A DNA stretch of 64,000 nucleotides from Eonycteris spelaea (GCA_003508835.1 PUFA01000021.1:9898501-9962500), one strand, 5' to 3'. Positions 23,301 through 36,095 are shown, counted from the first letter of the stretch. Numbers and translations are program-made. The notes: a model not told the origin generated them from the sequence alone.

Positions 23301-23920
23301 CCACACAGCTAATCGATCAATTATTCATTCTGTAAATATTAAGTTGTACACTGGTTATAAAATTGTGTGCAACATGGATATGGTCCCTATCCTCATGGAG
23401 GGAAGACAATATTAAGTGTATCATGTAAAATGTGATAAAGACTGTGATCTAAAAATGTATCTCTAATACTTCTCAGAGCAAAGGCCCTTAGGTGGAAAAG
23501 AACTATCTAGAAAAGCATGAAGATGGAAATGAAAATTTTTCTGGGACCTCAAGGATATATAAAGGTTTGACCAAGCAATGAGGAGAGGAAAGAGTGTGTA
23601 GGCAAACCTACAGTGGAAGAGAACATGACATGTTGTAGAAACAAAAAGAATTGGAGCATTTCTAGGGCTTGGATTATGAAGCAAGGAGAAAGTAGTGATA
23701 AGGCTGCCAGCATGCATAGAGGCTAGAACTTGAAAGGCTCAGTAAAATAGTCAGAGAGTTTGAAGTTCTCATCAGGACTGAAATGTAAAGAATGGGTTAC
23801 TATGTGGGAAGAGAGGACAAGACTAGGGCCTGGGAGGCCAGTTGGAAATGGTGCAGTGACCTAGGTGGGAGAGGATGGCCACCTGACCTCAGGTGGTGGT
23901 TGTGGGACTGGAAAAAAAAA
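23301..23920. mobile_element. L1M-type LINE 3' UTR
   Basis: It begins 'gtgcaacatggatatggtcc', followed by 'ctatcctcatggagggaag', 'aaatgtgataaagactgtg', then a long G/A-rich stretch with 'ggatatataaaggtttgacc' and 'ggaaatggtgcagtgacc'. This is the purine-rich non-coding body typical of ancient L1M 3' UTRs. The preceding CATC tract sits where such elements start with 'attcattc' words. Confidence 0.55.
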
Positions 23921-26839
23921 ATGCTGTAGTTTAAGTAAACTCTCTTAGTTACAAGAGGTTGAGAGGACGTGAAAAGATCAAGTGAATAGATGTTCATATC
24001 AGAAGACACAGGTAAAACATCTGTTTCTATGCAGGTCAGTTGTAAAGGTGATCATTTTCGTTAATTTATTTTGAGAGCTATTGTTTAGTTTTTTCTCTTA
24101 ACAAAATTGTTAACCTTTGTTACAGTTGATAGAAGAAACAAAATAGGAAATTTAAATAGAGAAGATACTTTTCTGGCATCCTGTAAGTTTGTTATTTAAC
24201 TTGGAAGCAAAATCAAAATAAAATGCCAGATTGTGGTTGATGTACATGCCCTCTGAGCCTATGACTATATGTTGTTGGACAGACCACACGCAGAATCAGG
24301 GTCTCCTGTGGTCTCCCTTGAAGGAGTAAAAGCTGAGAGGGCATTTCAGGTCTGGAGCCTTGATCCTTTTGATTGGGGAAAAAAAAACAACCCCAAAACG
24401 TTAAGGCATTTGGGAAATAAATTTTGAAAGAAGACAAATGCAGTAAATAATAATAATTGCATAAATACATGGCTCTATGAAATGATTTATAAAAGATCAT
24501 AAATATATTTGTATAATGTTTCTTTCAGCACTATATAGATATGATGCTTAAAAGGATTTCCATCAATAAATGTGATCTTTATTCTGATATTTGACCATAT
24601 TTACCGATTATTGTGGCTGTTTGCTCTTGCTATCACTGTAGGTTATTTTTTTGTGAATTTCAAATTGACCCTTTTTTAAAGATAATTTTATCTACTTAAT
24701 GATGATGAGCATCCTTGATTGTCTGAGATTGCCTGCAGTGGAGTTAGTAGTTAAAGAGATGGTTTACTTTGCCTGGAAAAGGAAATGGGGCCCTAGGATT
24801 ACCCCCACGAGAGATGATACTTCAGTTCAAATTGGGATTCACAGAGTAATTGCAGCCTGTGGTAATGCATCTTCGACATCTTAAAATAGCTAAAATGTTA
24901 GACTGGAGAGCTTTCCTCCAGAGGAATGGCACAGCTCACTGGATGTCTTTTGTCTCTTTCAAATCACTGCTGCAGCCCGTGAACAATGCAGAAACAAACA
25001 CAATGTTTGATATTTTCTGAAGTGATTTGTAAATTAAATGGGAACAAATATATCCTCATCAGTTTTGGATTGTACTACAAAATAAATCACACAAATAAGT
25101 AAAATAATATTTATAAAGACTCTTTATTTGGGTTAATTTTATCAGGCATACAAAATGGACTTCTTGGCGCTCTTTCTTAATTGAACAAACTCTTTGTATA
25201 GTAGATTATTAAACCTGTTTTACCTGTGTTCTTTACAGAAAAACAAGTAAAAAAAAAAAGCTAGTATTTTTTTCTATCTCCTGGAGGCAAACAGTGACTG
25301 ACAGGAAACAGTGAGATATTTCTTTATTCTTAAGTGCACAAATTGGGTCAATGGTTTTTTTAAATATTCAGTGAACTGGACTATTTGACGATTTTTTTCT
25401 TTACGCCGTTGGTCAGAATTTAGATAGGAATTAGATTTTTAAAAAGCCCTTTGAAGAATCCTCTAGAGGGATGTAAAACACAGAAAAAAAAATGTGAAGA
25501 TGGAATGGAATGCGGCAAGTAAAGGACCGAGCCACACCTAAAAGATAAAAGGCGTGGGGGACGATGCAGAAGGTGTGTACAGGTTCTTCTCTCATGCCCG
25601 GAACTGCTGGATGGAAAACTGCCCTCAGGGAGGCCTGATGCAAGGGGAACACATAGGTCAGATGAAAGCACGGCTGTCAAATGGTTATAAAAATACCAAA
25701 ACCAGAAGGAAAGACAAAAGCAAACAAGGAAACCAAGTGAAAAAGCTAAGAGTTCAGATACGATGGATTTTCCGTAAATTGGAAGGGAAAGTAAGTAGGT
25801 AGCAGAAAGCAGGTGGCGAGGCTGGCCTGTCAAGGAGACTGGGACGAAAGGAGGAGGAACAAGGCAGCTACAGGGTGATCCAATCAGTTCAGGAATGGAA
25901 TCCACACATGCAGAGGCAACTAGGCCATGAGTATAGAAATCCTTGAATAAAGTGGGAGCTGCTTAAAGGAAACCCGCGGGTTCAACAGAGGACAGACAGG
26001 GACTTGGCATCAAGAATAAAATAGCAGGGGCTTCAGCTGATTGGAACTGGGAATGGTGCAAGCCAGGCAATGCCAACAGGCAGGCCAGCTCTAGAAGCTG
26101 GTGAGTAGGGCAGATTCATTCAAATATTATGCCGAAAGCAATAAGCGTTTGGTGGATACTATGCATGGATTACACAGAGATATCAGGATTGATTCCTTTT
26201 CCTCAGGATACCACCAGCAGCAATGCCCCTTTCCAAGCCGAACGAGCGGAGACCTCTTGCAATGCTACTGTATAGATGAACATTTATTTTGTTCTATAAC
26301 ATGTGGGCTTTGGACCCCAGACAGCCTGGCCTGGAGGCTTGCATGTGGCATGGCTCGTGATGGCCCTGAGAGAAGTCATTGCTGAGTGGATGGGGAAATA
26401 GACTGACATTTTCTTGACATTCATCCTAATTTATCTCCTAGGCATGTAGCCATTGACTGATCATTCTGGAATCCTCCCCTTAGTCATACCAAGGACTAAA
26501 CCCAAGAGGAGATTTCAGGAAAAGTCTTTAGTGTGGTACTGATGGAAGACATAGGGTTTGGTTTGCTAAGGGCAGCATGGCAGCCACTGCAACCATGTTA
26601 TAAAGAAGGAAAGTCTTTACCACCTTAACAGATAAATTTAACTCCCCAGGAAATAAGATTAAACAGCAGTATCGCAGCCTGCTGTGACAATTATCATTCT
26701 TCAGTTGTCCCAGTAAGCATTTGCAGCTATTTATTCTCTGCTGCTGATTAGAAATGCCTCTTACTTTTCAATGATTGGCTCAACGAGTCTATTTTTAGTA
26801 CTCAAGTACTAGAATGTGCTCATCTGTTTAAATGTATAA
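23921..26839. other. Gene-free stretch, content not recognised
   Basis: About 2.9 kb without a supported gene. A frame of 161 codons at 25420-25905 (-) is rich in Leu, Ser and Phe and overlaps other frames on both strands. It matches no family I know and lies in purine-rich (+ strand) repeat-like DNA. Part of 25500-26100 may be an undetermined repeat. Confidence 0.35.
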
Positions 26840-27073
26840 TACTGGGGTACATACGGCAGAGTCTACAATAAGTTCAGAAAACCATGTCTTAGGCCAAATC
26901 GGGTCATTGTCCACTTCTGTAAACAAATTTTTGTTGAAATGCAGCCCCATTTGTTCATTTACACAGTTTATGGCTGCTTTCCTGCTACCACTGCAAAGCT
27001 GAATAGTCGTGTTTGGTGCACAGTCAAACCTGTTCACTATACGGCCCTTTAAGAAAAAGTTTCCTGACCCCCT
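26840..27073. mobile_element. hAT-Charlie-like MITE
   Basis: The body reads like the well-known element whose ends are 'caggggttggcaaac'-type. Visible parts are 'ggccaaatcgggtcattg', 'gtaaacaaatttttgttg', 'atgcagccccatttgttc', 'tttatggctgctttcctgc', 'cggccctttaagaaaaag' and the terminal 'tttcctgacccc'. It is non-autonomous, about 230 bp, with decayed ends. Confidence 0.75.
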
Positions 27074-27089
27074 AATCTTAACCCAATGG

Positions 27090-27325
27090 TGAAGAGTGCC
27101 TGGGTTCAAATTCCACTTTTTCCATTTTCTTGCTTTGTGACCTTGGGCAATTTATCTAACTCTGCTCTTTAGTTTCTTTATCTGCAGTATGGGGATAATA
27201 ATAGTTCCTACTTTACAAGCTTGACATGACGATTAGATTAATAAGATTTTGCTTATAATGGTGCCTATAGTGCCATAAATACTAAATAAATACTAGCTAC
27301 ATTATCATCAACTGACACAGCACAT
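27090..27325 (+). mobile_element. MIR SINE
   Basis: Sense-oriented MIR core and 3' part: 'gcctgggttcaaattcc', 'tgtgaccttgggcaattta', 'agtttctttatctgcag', 'atggggataataatagttcc', and a closing 'aaatactaaataaatac'. The order and words are diagnostic. Confidence 0.9.
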
Positions 27326-27890
27326 TCTTTCATTTACAAAAATCTATTGAATATCTACCAAGTGCTAGACAATGAGTGTAGGTATTGAAAATAAATGGGG
27401 TCCATTTCTTTCCTTAAAGAGTTCATGGTACAGTGGGAAAGGTAGATGTGTATATTGTTAATTATAATATAATGTGATAAGTAGAATATGAAAGTGGAAA
27501 TATGAAAGAAGGTCAGTTGTATGATGAAATTTGGCCTGAATCTTGAAGTATGAATGGAATTTTGTGAGATGCTGGGTAAAATGGCATTATGGTCAAAAGG
27601 AAGAGACTGTGCAATATTAGGGCCGGGAAGGTGCAGGGTAAGGAGGGAAACAGAAGTTCTTTAGATTCATATGCAAAAGTGGCTGAAGAGGGAAATGGAA
27701 AGGTAGAAAATGGGAAGAAGAAAAGAGTTTTAATAAAAGGCAAAGAAAAATTGCGTATTTGAACTGACTCGGCGTGAAGGTTAGATTAGGGAACAATGAG
27801 GCCAAAGCAAGTGTGGAGGAGCTGGTCTCTTGGGGAGATGTGGAAAACAGAATTGAGTCACAGAAGGTTTTTGAAATCGGAGAAGTCAAA
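27326..27890. mobile_element. L1M-type LINE 3' UTR
   Basis: It opens with 'tctattgaatatctaccaag', 'tgctagacaatgagtgtag', 'aaagagttcatggtacagtg', then a long G/A-rich non-coding body with words such as 'tgcaatattagggccggg' and 'gagtcacagaaggtttttg'. It has the same layout as the elements at 13.1, 23.3 and 53.1 kb. Confidence 0.55.
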
Positions 27891-28119
27891 GAGTCTTATT
27901 AATCTTTGTGTTCTCTATGCCTGACAGTGTACGTGTTTTAAAGAAAACTTTAAGTTGCTCCCATCGATATTGATAGTAAAAAGTTACACTTTTTGAAGGA
28001 ATTGGTTTAAAGAAGAAGACTGCATATAGTTTGAGGAGCTCTTTCTGGCACTGATGAGAAAGGTTGTCTTCGAAGCAGTCCCTCTACACAGTTCTAGGCC
28101 TCTGCGATTGCCTTGGGAA

Positions 28120-28215
28120 CATAAGTCTAGCAATCAGGAGGCCTGGGTCATGGTTTAGATTTTTTTTTCTAACCACGTGGCTTTAGGCAATGTTTTGTGC
28201 TTGAGCAACTTGTCC
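28120..28215 (+). mobile_element. MIR SINE fragment
   Basis: Sense order 'caggaggcctgggtcatgg', 'ccacgtggctttaggcaatg', 'gcttgagcaacttgtcc' recalls the MIR core, heavily diverged. Confidence 0.45.
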
Positions 28216-28345
28216 ATAACTATATCCTGGAATCAAACAAAAATATATACAGTTCCACACCTGACAAATTTGCAGTTGATTGTTAGATCTCACCATGAAG
28301 CCCTGGTAAGACAAATCTGGAGTCACTGTTCCTCTTTCTACTTCA

Positions 28346-28560
28346 GTGTGTTCCAACCTCGTTCTTTCATATTCTCTGTCTCTTTCTCACTCCTACCTCC
28401 TCCTTCTTCTTTTCTTTTCCTTTGCCCTCTCCTCTCCTCTCCTTTCTTTCCTCTCCTTCTTATTCTCTGTCTCTGTCTGTCTGTCTGTCTATCTCTCTTC
28501 TCTTTACTTCTTTTCCTCCCCCATCCCTCACTCCCTCCCTTCTCCCTCTATCTCCTCCAA
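28346..28560. repeat. Pyrimidine-rich (TCTG/TCTC/TCC) tract
   Basis: About 200 bp of almost pure C/T on the + strand, with a (TCTG)n core at about 28465-28490. Ser/Leu/Phe-rich frames across it come from the repeat. Confidence 0.9.
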
Positions 28561-29895
28561 CCCTGGAAAAAATGCAGACTTCTTGAAACCATCAGAACGA
28601 ATTATGAGAAGCAGTGTAACATTGTTCCAAGGGATGTAATAGGAAAGTCAGGGGAAAAATCTGTTCTCTTGTTGTTGGGCTAAATCTGAGTTTTTGTAGA
28701 ATACACACAGGAATTGTCAGAGATTGGATGAGTGCACATGTTTCTTATAAAATGGAGATGTCATGTTTTTAGCTATCTGCCAAGATTACCCTCCTGGTAA
28801 CATCAAGAATGAGTGATGGAAGAAACTCAGTTTCTATGGGTTATTTCTTCCTGTGGATCTTAGTTATTCTTAGGAAATCTTGGCTCTGGTGAGAAACACA
28901 TGCCCATGATAGAACCTTGTGTACAGGAGGTGGGTGGTAGAGATAAAAGAAAGGGGCATGAAGTAAAAGTAAGCAGATTCCAAAGTGAAATCTTATCATT
29001 TTGCTGAGGGCAAAGATAGTATCATCAGTCATACTGGCCATGAAGCTATCTGGCTTAACTATTACCTCCAGAGGAGAAAAAAAGTGCATTGTTTGCTTGG
29101 TATTTGGTTACATAAAGAGTTAGCCTAAGACAACAGGTCGAGTGAATCGAGGAATCCCATAAAATTAGTGCATTATTCTGTTTTATCTGTTGGATCCTTC
29201 CCAGTCTCAGGGAGAGAAGTGCTATAAGTCAAACTCTCTCTACAGTTGCTAATATCCATGCCTCAATTCCACAGACTATAGCAATTTGTTATTGCATTAG
29301 AAACATTAAAAACATACAACCAGCCTCTTAATGTGCTTAAGAAATTAATTTATTTTCTCTTTTTATTAGCTTTTTTTTTTTTTTTTTTGCTTAAGAGAAT
29401 AGGAATATTTCTATTTTGACATAAAAATAGGAAGGACGAGGGCATGAATATCAGAAACTGGAGCACAAACTTAAAAAGACAGTGCCACATTTTTAGTAAT
29501 AAATAACAACAACTACTTTTTACACCTTATTTTCTCTACAGCTCTTAGCCCTGTGACTTCCTATCGCAGCATATCAAAAGTGTGGAAAGTCTAGATTTTT
29601 CTAAGCATCAACACAATGAAGTGACTTGTGAAGATCATCGGAGAGGTTTTAAAGGAGCTGTAGGCACAATGAAGAGACAGTGCAAAAAAGCGTGAAGTCT
29701 CTCTTGGAAGATTTTCCAGGGAAATCTTTCTGTGGGGACTGGTCCATCTATTTCAGGCTTTTTGTTGTTGTTGTTAGGGTTCCTTTCTCTTTCTCTCATT
29801 CTCCATATGCAGCCCATCGCCAAATACTGTAGGTTCTATCTTAAAAGTAGATCTCACATTTGATAATGTCTCACTATCTTCTTAGCTCTACCACT
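28561..29895. other. Gene-free stretch with a poly-T run
   Basis: No gene is supported. A poly-T run lies near 29371-29388 and a short (GTT)n near 29762-29776. Repeats, if present, are too diverged to name. Confidence 0.4.
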
Positions 29896-30085
29896 TTTCA
29901 CATGAGTAATTGTCATAGATTCTTCTTTACTCCTTATTTCCACAGTTGGCCAGCTACATTTCTTCCCTGTATAATAGCCAAGCCCTGAACTGAAGATCAG
30001 ATTATATCAGTTTCCTGACTGAAACTCCTCAATGCCTCTTAGTCACTATTAAGGTAAAATGCCAATCTTTACCACGGTTCATGAG
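29896..30085 (+). mobile_element. L2 LINE fragment
   Basis: Sense-oriented words 'ctgaaactcctcaatgcctc', 'taaggtaaaatgccaatc' and the preceding 'ccagctacatttcttcc' fit the mid-3' part of L2. It is directly followed by an LTR. Confidence 0.5.
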
Positions 30086-30090
30086 ACCTG

Positions 30091-30652
30091 TGTTGGGCAG
30101 ACTTCTAGAATGCCCCTCATTGATTCTGGCCTCCTGGTATTAATGTTAGGAGGTAATTTTCACTCCTGGTGTATGGGCTAGACCTAGCCATTTGCTCTCT
30201 AACAAATACAATAAGGCAAAAGGTCGAGGATGATATGATTACGATTAGTTTACAAAAATTGTGACTTCTATTTTATTAGCAGACCCTTCTTACTTTGCTC
30301 CTTTCGATGAAGTTAGCTGTCTTATTGGAAGAGCCTATAAGACAAGGCACCAAAAGGGGGACTTTGGCAATAACTGGCAAGAAACTGAAGCCCTCACGAC
30401 AACAGCCCACGAGAAACTGAATCTTGGCAACGACCATGTGACGGAACTTGGAAGTGGATCCTTCCTGAGTTAAGATTTCAGATGACCCCAGCCTTGGCTG
30501 ACGCCTTGATTGCAGCCTGTGAGACTCCGAAGTAAAGGATCCAGCCCAGCTGTACCCAGATTTCTGAACTACAGCAACTATGGGGTAATAACAAATGTTT
30601 CAAGCCACTAAATCGTGGGGTAATTTGTTGCACAGCAAAAAACAACTAATAG
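30091..30652 (+). mobile_element. MLT1-type LTR (ERVL-MaLR), near full length
   Basis: It starts 'tgttgggcagacttctagaa' and ends 'aacaactaatag'. Internal landmarks in order are 'gggctagacctagcc', 'ttactttgctcctttcgatg', 'ggcaagaaactgaagccc', 'gaaactgaatcttggcaac', 'gaagtggatccttcctgag', 'ccttgattgcagcctgtgag', 'aggatccagcccagctg' and 'caagccactaaatcgtgg'. This is the standard layout of MLT1 LTRs. It is a solo LTR, with no internal proviral sequence on either side, and carries diverged 3'-end signals. Confidence 0.85.
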
Positions 30653-30779
30653 ATGATAACTAGATCTGTCGGTCTGGTCCTTGGCTACTTCTTAGACTTC
30701 CCCTTATTCATTTTGTCCAGCAGCTCTGCCCTTACATATTCTTGGACACATCGAACTTATTCCAACTGTATAAACTTCA

Positions 30780-31115
30780 AGGTTGCTGTTTCCTGCGTTT
30801 AAAATGCTCTTACCGTAGACCTTCCCATGGGTGTTCTTTCACATTTTCAGGTCTTGTTTTCATTATTACCTTTGCAGAGAAACTCTCACTAGCCTCCCTC
30901 CATGGAGGAGCTATAGCCACTGTCTCCACACGCCTCATTTTTGTCCCTTTGTCCTGCATCATTTTCCTTCCTAACCTTATGCATTTTTTTGTTTACTTTT
31001 TATTCTATATATATTTTTTTTGCATTAGATTTTAAGCTCTGTGAGGGTCAGGGTTGGTCTGTCCTGAGCACATAGAATATACAGACACTAACTAAAAAGT
31101 TATCAAATGAATAAA
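30780..31115 (+). mobile_element. L2 LINE 3' end
   Basis: Sense order: 'aaaatgctcttaccgtag', 'cttcccatgggtgttc', 'agagaaactctcactagcc', a 'tcctgcatcattttccttcc' segment, 'ttttaagctctgtgaggg', and a close at 'atcaaatgaataaatac'. This is the typical L2 3' terminus. Confidence 0.75.
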
Positions 31116-31340
31116 TACAGGCAAGCATTTCCTTATCTGGAAAGTAATGGTGTTGGAACAAATGCAATTAAATTCTCATCTATATCTAAACTTCTTATTT
31201 TTTGACTAATATGGCGAAAGGATTAGAGATAACAAATCAAAAGTAGACCAGAATGAGATTTGGGGCAAGTAAGATTTTTGGAGTGAAAACATAGGGCATG
31301 TGAGAGACTGTGGATAGAGGATGTGAGATGTATGTCCTTG

Positions 31341-31535
31341 CACAGATATCATCTGGTCCAGTCGTGTCCATTAGAACTTTCTATGATATGGAAATGTCTT
31401 ATTCTGTACTGCCCTAATGCAAGAGCCATGAGCCACCTGTGGCTACTGAGCTCTCATAATGTGGGTAATGTGGCTGGGGAACTAAATTCAATTTTCATTT
31501 CGATAATTTAAATTTAAATTTAAATGACCCTCTTA
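31341..31535. mobile_element. hAT-type DNA transposon fragment (MITE)
   Basis: Words 'cgtgtccattagaactttc', 'gcaagagccatgagccacc', 'tgtggctactgagctctc', 'ggaactaaattcaattttc' and a repeated 'aatttaaattt' match a common mammalian hAT-family MITE, which reads 'ccaatagaactttctgcg' and 'gccacatgtggctattgag'. Confidence 0.7.
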
Positions 31536-32409
31536 GATTCTAAAAGGTGCATTTTTTTTCAGCATGCTGATTTTATTGTCATAATCTGCTCCCACATGGA
31601 AGGTAAGGGCATATTAGGGTGGCACAGTAACATGGGCGTGTGGATGTCAGAGATAGCTGATTGACAGGAGAGGGTATATCTTCTATGTGCTTGCCTTAGA
31701 TTCATGTCTAAAAAAGCAAGTTATAAAAATGCTTTTGCATAGAATCATGGAATTGTACTCCTCAGTACCAATTAAGTGTCTTGCTATAATAATAACAATA
31801 TTCTATGTGTTTGATGTTTTTTTCTCCCCCTTCATTTTATTTTATTTTTTGTTACCTTTCAGTCCTATCTGTGGTTGTGAACATTGGTGAAAATAAACAA
31901 AAAGTAAGTGCTCAGTTTTTCGGCCACATCAAGTATAAGTGTTGATTACCAACTAAGAATACTTTGGAGCTGATTCTGAACTTGAAATAATCCCGTTGGT
32001 TCCCATCTTCTCTGGGTCTATGATGTCTCTCTTGTTATCTGGAATTTAAAATCTCTGAGCTACTGTATTTCTGCCCACTTATTATTATCCCTTGCCTCCA
32101 GACAGAGAATCTGAACTTTTAACAAATGATAAATGCAATGAAATGTCAACTCCCTAAGCTAAACTTGATACTCAAGGAAGACTTCCTTAGCCCAGGTACT
32201 CAGCAACACCTAGTTTCTTAAATGCCACCCACTTTTTTTATTTTTATTTGACAGAGATGATTTTAAAGGACATGTTTATTTTCCTGGATAATAATAATAA
32301 TGGAGACTTATTAAAAAGTCTTACTGTTCTTATCAAAGAAGTCTTACAATTTTCTTTTCAGATGTTCCTTAACTCACCATACCTTTAGTATCTATAACAG
32401 TAATATGTT
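31536..32409. other. Gene-free stretch, content not recognised
   Basis: No gene or confident repeat. Confidence 0.4.
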
Positions 32410-32600
32410 ATACAGAATTTGAGATTAAAAGGCCAAGCTTAAGTATATGCTGTGCTATATATTTATATGTGACCTTGAGAAAGTTGCTAAACGTCTCTGT
32501 TTAGCTTCCATTCTCTCACAGGCAAAAGAGAGATGACAAGATGCATGCCTTAGGGTTGCTGTGAGAACTTGCCAAATTCTTATATATGATAGCATTTCAC
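32410..32600 (+). mobile_element. MIR SINE
   Basis: Sense order 'atgtgaccttgagaaagttg', 'taaacgtctctgtttagc', 'ggcaaaagagagatgac', 'agggttgctgtgagaac' fits the MIR 3' half. Diverged. Confidence 0.7.
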
Positions 32601-32719
32601 ACAAAGAGGGGTGAGGTGGGTTAAATTATGGACAAAAGAAAAATTGGGAGTTACTTTCAGTTTTAGGACCTGCCTTTGAACTTATCTGTCTTGAGATGTT
32701 CATCATCCCTTCCACCATC

Positions 32720-33020
32720 ATAAATTTCCTCTCTTAACAGATCATTTTCACCTCAGATGTCACCCTTCTGAGAGGACTTCCCTGACTACTCTGTGTCTGT
32801 ATTAAATTATTATTATTTTTTTATTCAGAGCTCCTAATAGTGTCTGAAATGATCAGATGTGTTTATTAGTTTCTGTATAGGTTAGCTGCCCCTCCCACCA
32901 CACTCCTGAGGATGTGAAATCCTTAAGGGCAGGTATGCTCACTGATTTGTTCTGTATTCCCAGTGCCAAGAACGTTGTCCGCACACAGAAAGCATTCAAT
33001 AAATAATTGTTGCTGAGGAA
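32720..33020 (+). mobile_element. L2 LINE 3' end
   Basis: Sense order: 'cacctcagatgtcacccttc', 'gaggacttccctgactac', 'gatgtgaaatccttaaggg', 'tgttctgtattcccagtgcc', 'cagaaagcattcaataaa'. These are the strongest L2 landmarks in the window. Confidence 0.85.
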
Positions 33021-35255
33021 CCCCAGAAACACTCGGAGATTCATCATAAGTCTTTTTTTTCCATAAAAGGTAATATTTACTGAATTTGTGAATCTTCATA
33101 CTTGTTATCAACTTTAACAGTGTGCGCACTATGGAAGCGGTATTTTCTTCTAGGCTTATTATGAGTGGCTGTGGGAAACACAGATAATTTGTCACCCTGA
33201 ATCTAGGTTAAATATTTTGGCAAAGAGCCCCACAGTTCTCTAGTGAATGCCATGAGTCTAATTTGTTAAGATAGATCTAGATATATGGTTAGACCTAAAA
33301 GAGAAACTTAGATTTAACTGTGTCTATATACTATATTTTTATTACACAATTCTCAATGTGTTCTTTCTCTAAACATTGTATAAAATTCATAAAATAATTT
33401 GGGATTGTATTTAATGTAATAATCGAATATTTTTATTATGCTACTCTTGCTGGCATGAGTTGAAGTAGTGGTTTATTAGCAAACATTTCGGAAAGTTTTC
33501 TTTTGCTATTTTCTAGTACCCCAGCAAGTAAACTTTTTGCTGTAAAGGGCACCCAGCTCTTCCAGGCTCTGGGGAGCAGAAGGAATTCCTGGTGCTTCTA
33601 ACGTGACACTGTGATAGAGAATGTCTGTCATTTGCTGCTTAAAGTGTCAGGCTGACAAAAGATGCTCAAAGTAACACAGTGATTCAATAACAGAAGAATT
33701 ACTAGAATTGATGCCCCATTTGCGGTCAGACTACTGATATATATTACGGCATTAATTGAAAAATTCAAAGAGTTTCTTTATGGTAGAGATATTTTTTTTT
33801 TCTGAGTACCTTGAGGCTGGATAAACTTCTCCAAATCACGTGACACATTCATTTTAGAGGAATTCCTAAGAATCTCCTTGCACTATAAAGATTTACAAAG
33901 AAGCCAGAAACTTTCTTGTACACAGATTAGCTGAGAATGTTAATTACATCGCTTTCACAAGCTCATATTTTGAGGCCCTCTGATAGTTCATTCATGAACC
34001 ACCATATTAAATAAAAATAGGAAAGTTTTTGTGTGTGTGTGCCATGTGTCTGTAAGTGACAATGACATCTTTGTAGCAGGCACATCTTTTTGGGTTTGTT
34101 GTATTTAAGAAGAAATAAAACAGAAAGGCAGTATTTTAAAAGCATTTTTATGACATTGATAACAACTGTGAATTGAAATTATCCTGGCAAATGATGTCAT
34201 CAGCTAATCAAAAATATTAGATGCATGGTGAAGACAGTCTTAAATTTAAGCATTTACAAAATGCCTATGGAGCTGAAATTTATCAATTACATAATATTAG
34301 GTAAGTCACAATTTCTCTAAGGCTTGGTTTCTTAGGTGGGGGTGAAGGCAGGAAGTGACACATGATTCTTCACGTAAAGAATCCTGTTTGCTGCATAGTG
34401 AGAAACTGACATTGTAAGAAGAGCGTGTGCATATGCTAGACCAGGGCCTGGAGCCACGCTTCTTCACCTTCTCCGTAGCGCGTCAGGCTAATGGAGGCCT
34501 CCTTCTGCATAATTTGTCACGAGATGTTTTGGGCACTTTATTTACTAAACTAAATATAGGTAATCTGCATGGAAAAGTCTGCTGGGAAGAGGAAGTCATT
34601 AAAAATATACTCAAATTAAAGGAGAAAAGCAAAAGAAGGAGCACCGACTTTGTCACCTGTATGCTCACTGCTACCTTGCCTGCCCGGGTTGAAATTCTCA
34701 CTCTCAGAGATGTCAGAGGCTGGAGATTATAAATATAGAAACACTAATTGATGTGCATGTTCCTGAAAAAGAAGAAGGGTTCGTTGGAGACAGCCTTTAT
34801 TAACGGCTTCATCCATTAGTACGAGACAAGACTTGATTGATATTTAATCGACAGAGGTCACTATGGTTCCTGGAAAACTGGGAGGAATTTACTTTGGCCT
34901 TAGGATGGGGGCTTTATTTTAATCTAATCAAGACATTCCTCTTTTGCCATAAAGATTAAGTTAGAAAATGCAGGCTATTTTAGAAAATCCAATGAGCAAA
35001 AGGCATTCTCTTGGCAGAGACTGATTTAGAAATGGCATATAATCAAATTTGGGCCAATGAAGTACAAGAGAAGGTTTATTGGTGACTTTGGGGGTAGAAC
35101 TGTCCTCAGTTTTAAAATTGAGCCATGTAGAGATAGATTGGAGACCCAGAAATGTGATTTCATCTTTCTGTGGACCTAGGGTGCTGGAGAACAGAGCAGT
35201 AGCAGAAACACGCCACCAGACCGGAGACCGCACTGTCTGACCACTGCTCTGCCTT
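33021..35255. other. Gene-free stretch, some conserved-looking DNA
   Basis: No gene is supported. A 101-codon frame at 34427-34732 (+) has no recognised domain. The stretch from about 34420 to 34960 shows none of the repeat wording seen elsewhere and could be unique-sequence regulatory DNA, which is inference only. Confidence 0.35.
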
Positions 35256-36060
35256 TGACATTATCTTTGGTGGTCAGAAGTTTGACTATGATGCATCTTG
35301 GTTTGGATTTCTGTGAGGTTAGCACGTTATGCCTCATCAGTTATATATTTGCCATATTAGGAAGGTCGAAGCCATTATTTCTATGAGTGTCTCTTTTCTC
35401 CTTCTTTAAGACTCAAACAGCACAAATACTAGATCTTTTGTTATACAGGCTGTCCATCTCTGAGATTGTGGTAATTTTTTTTTTCAGTCTTTTTTTTTCC
35501 TTTCTCTTTTTTTTAGATTTGAGAATTCATACTGTTATCTTTAAGTTCACTGATTCTTTTTTCTGTCCCCTCCATTCTGCTGTGGAGCCTGTCCACCGAG
35601 ATTTTTTTTCAGTTACACATTTTTCTGTTCTAATATTCTCATTTGGGTCTTCTTTATGGATTTTATTTCTTTGTTGAATGTTTAATTTTCATTTTTTAAA
35701 TATGCTTGTAATTGCTAATTAAAGAATATTCATAATGTCTGCTTTAAATTTTTTCTTAACTAGTTCCAATATCTCTGTCATGTTAGTGTCGGAGCTCTTT
35801 TTACTGGTGGGTGATGGGTGGATTCCAGTTCTCCACTGGGTCTCCATTAGCACCTCCCTGGCTGGTTGGGGTGGGGGGACTAAGAGTAACTCGTTACTAC
35901 TGCACACATGGCTTCTATGCACCCCCAGAGCTGTGAGGTGGCCTCGATGCCCCACTGGGTAGTGGTACAAGTGCTGACTCTATACTAAGCCCTCCTGTGA
36001 CACCGTCCTTGCATTTGGGAGTAAGATTCAATATAAGGATTTTGCGGAGAACACAAACAT
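35256..36060 (-). mobile_element. Ancient LINE-1 (L1M) fragment, antisense
   Basis: The + strand contains 'ttgactatgatgcatcttgg', 'gccattatttctatgag', 'aagttcactgattctttttt', 'gattttttttcagttacac', 'tctaatattctcatttgggtc', 'aaattttttcttaactagttc' and 'ccaatatctctgtcatg'. These follow the order of the reverse complement of an L1M internal/3' region. Frames are broken and no L1 protein is encoded. Confidence 0.7.
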
Positions 36061-36070
36061 TCAGTTATGA

Positions 36071-36095
36071 TTTTTTTTTTTTTTTTTTTTTTTTT
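36071..36095. repeat. Poly-T run (25)
   Basis: Pure T run directly after the antisense L1-like segment. It is compatible with a retroposon tail on the - strand, although no SINE body is recognisable beside it. Confidence 0.95.

Noticed and set aside
23121..23312. His/Pro/Ser-repeat frame
   Set aside because: It comes from the CATC/CATT microsatellite.
25420..25905. 161-codon - strand frame with hydrophobic stretches
   Set aside because: Hydrophobicity follows from purine-rich + strand DNA. Overlapping frames are open on both strands and no domain is recognisable.
27090..27325. tRNA-like B-box wording ('gggttcaaattcc')
   Set aside because: It belongs to a MIR SINE, which is tRNA-derived. 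No cloverleaf or functional tRNA is present.
28177..28683. 168-codon frame rich in Ser, Leu and Phe
   Set aside because: Driven by the pyrimidine-rich tract at 28346-28560, with a second frame open over the same tract.
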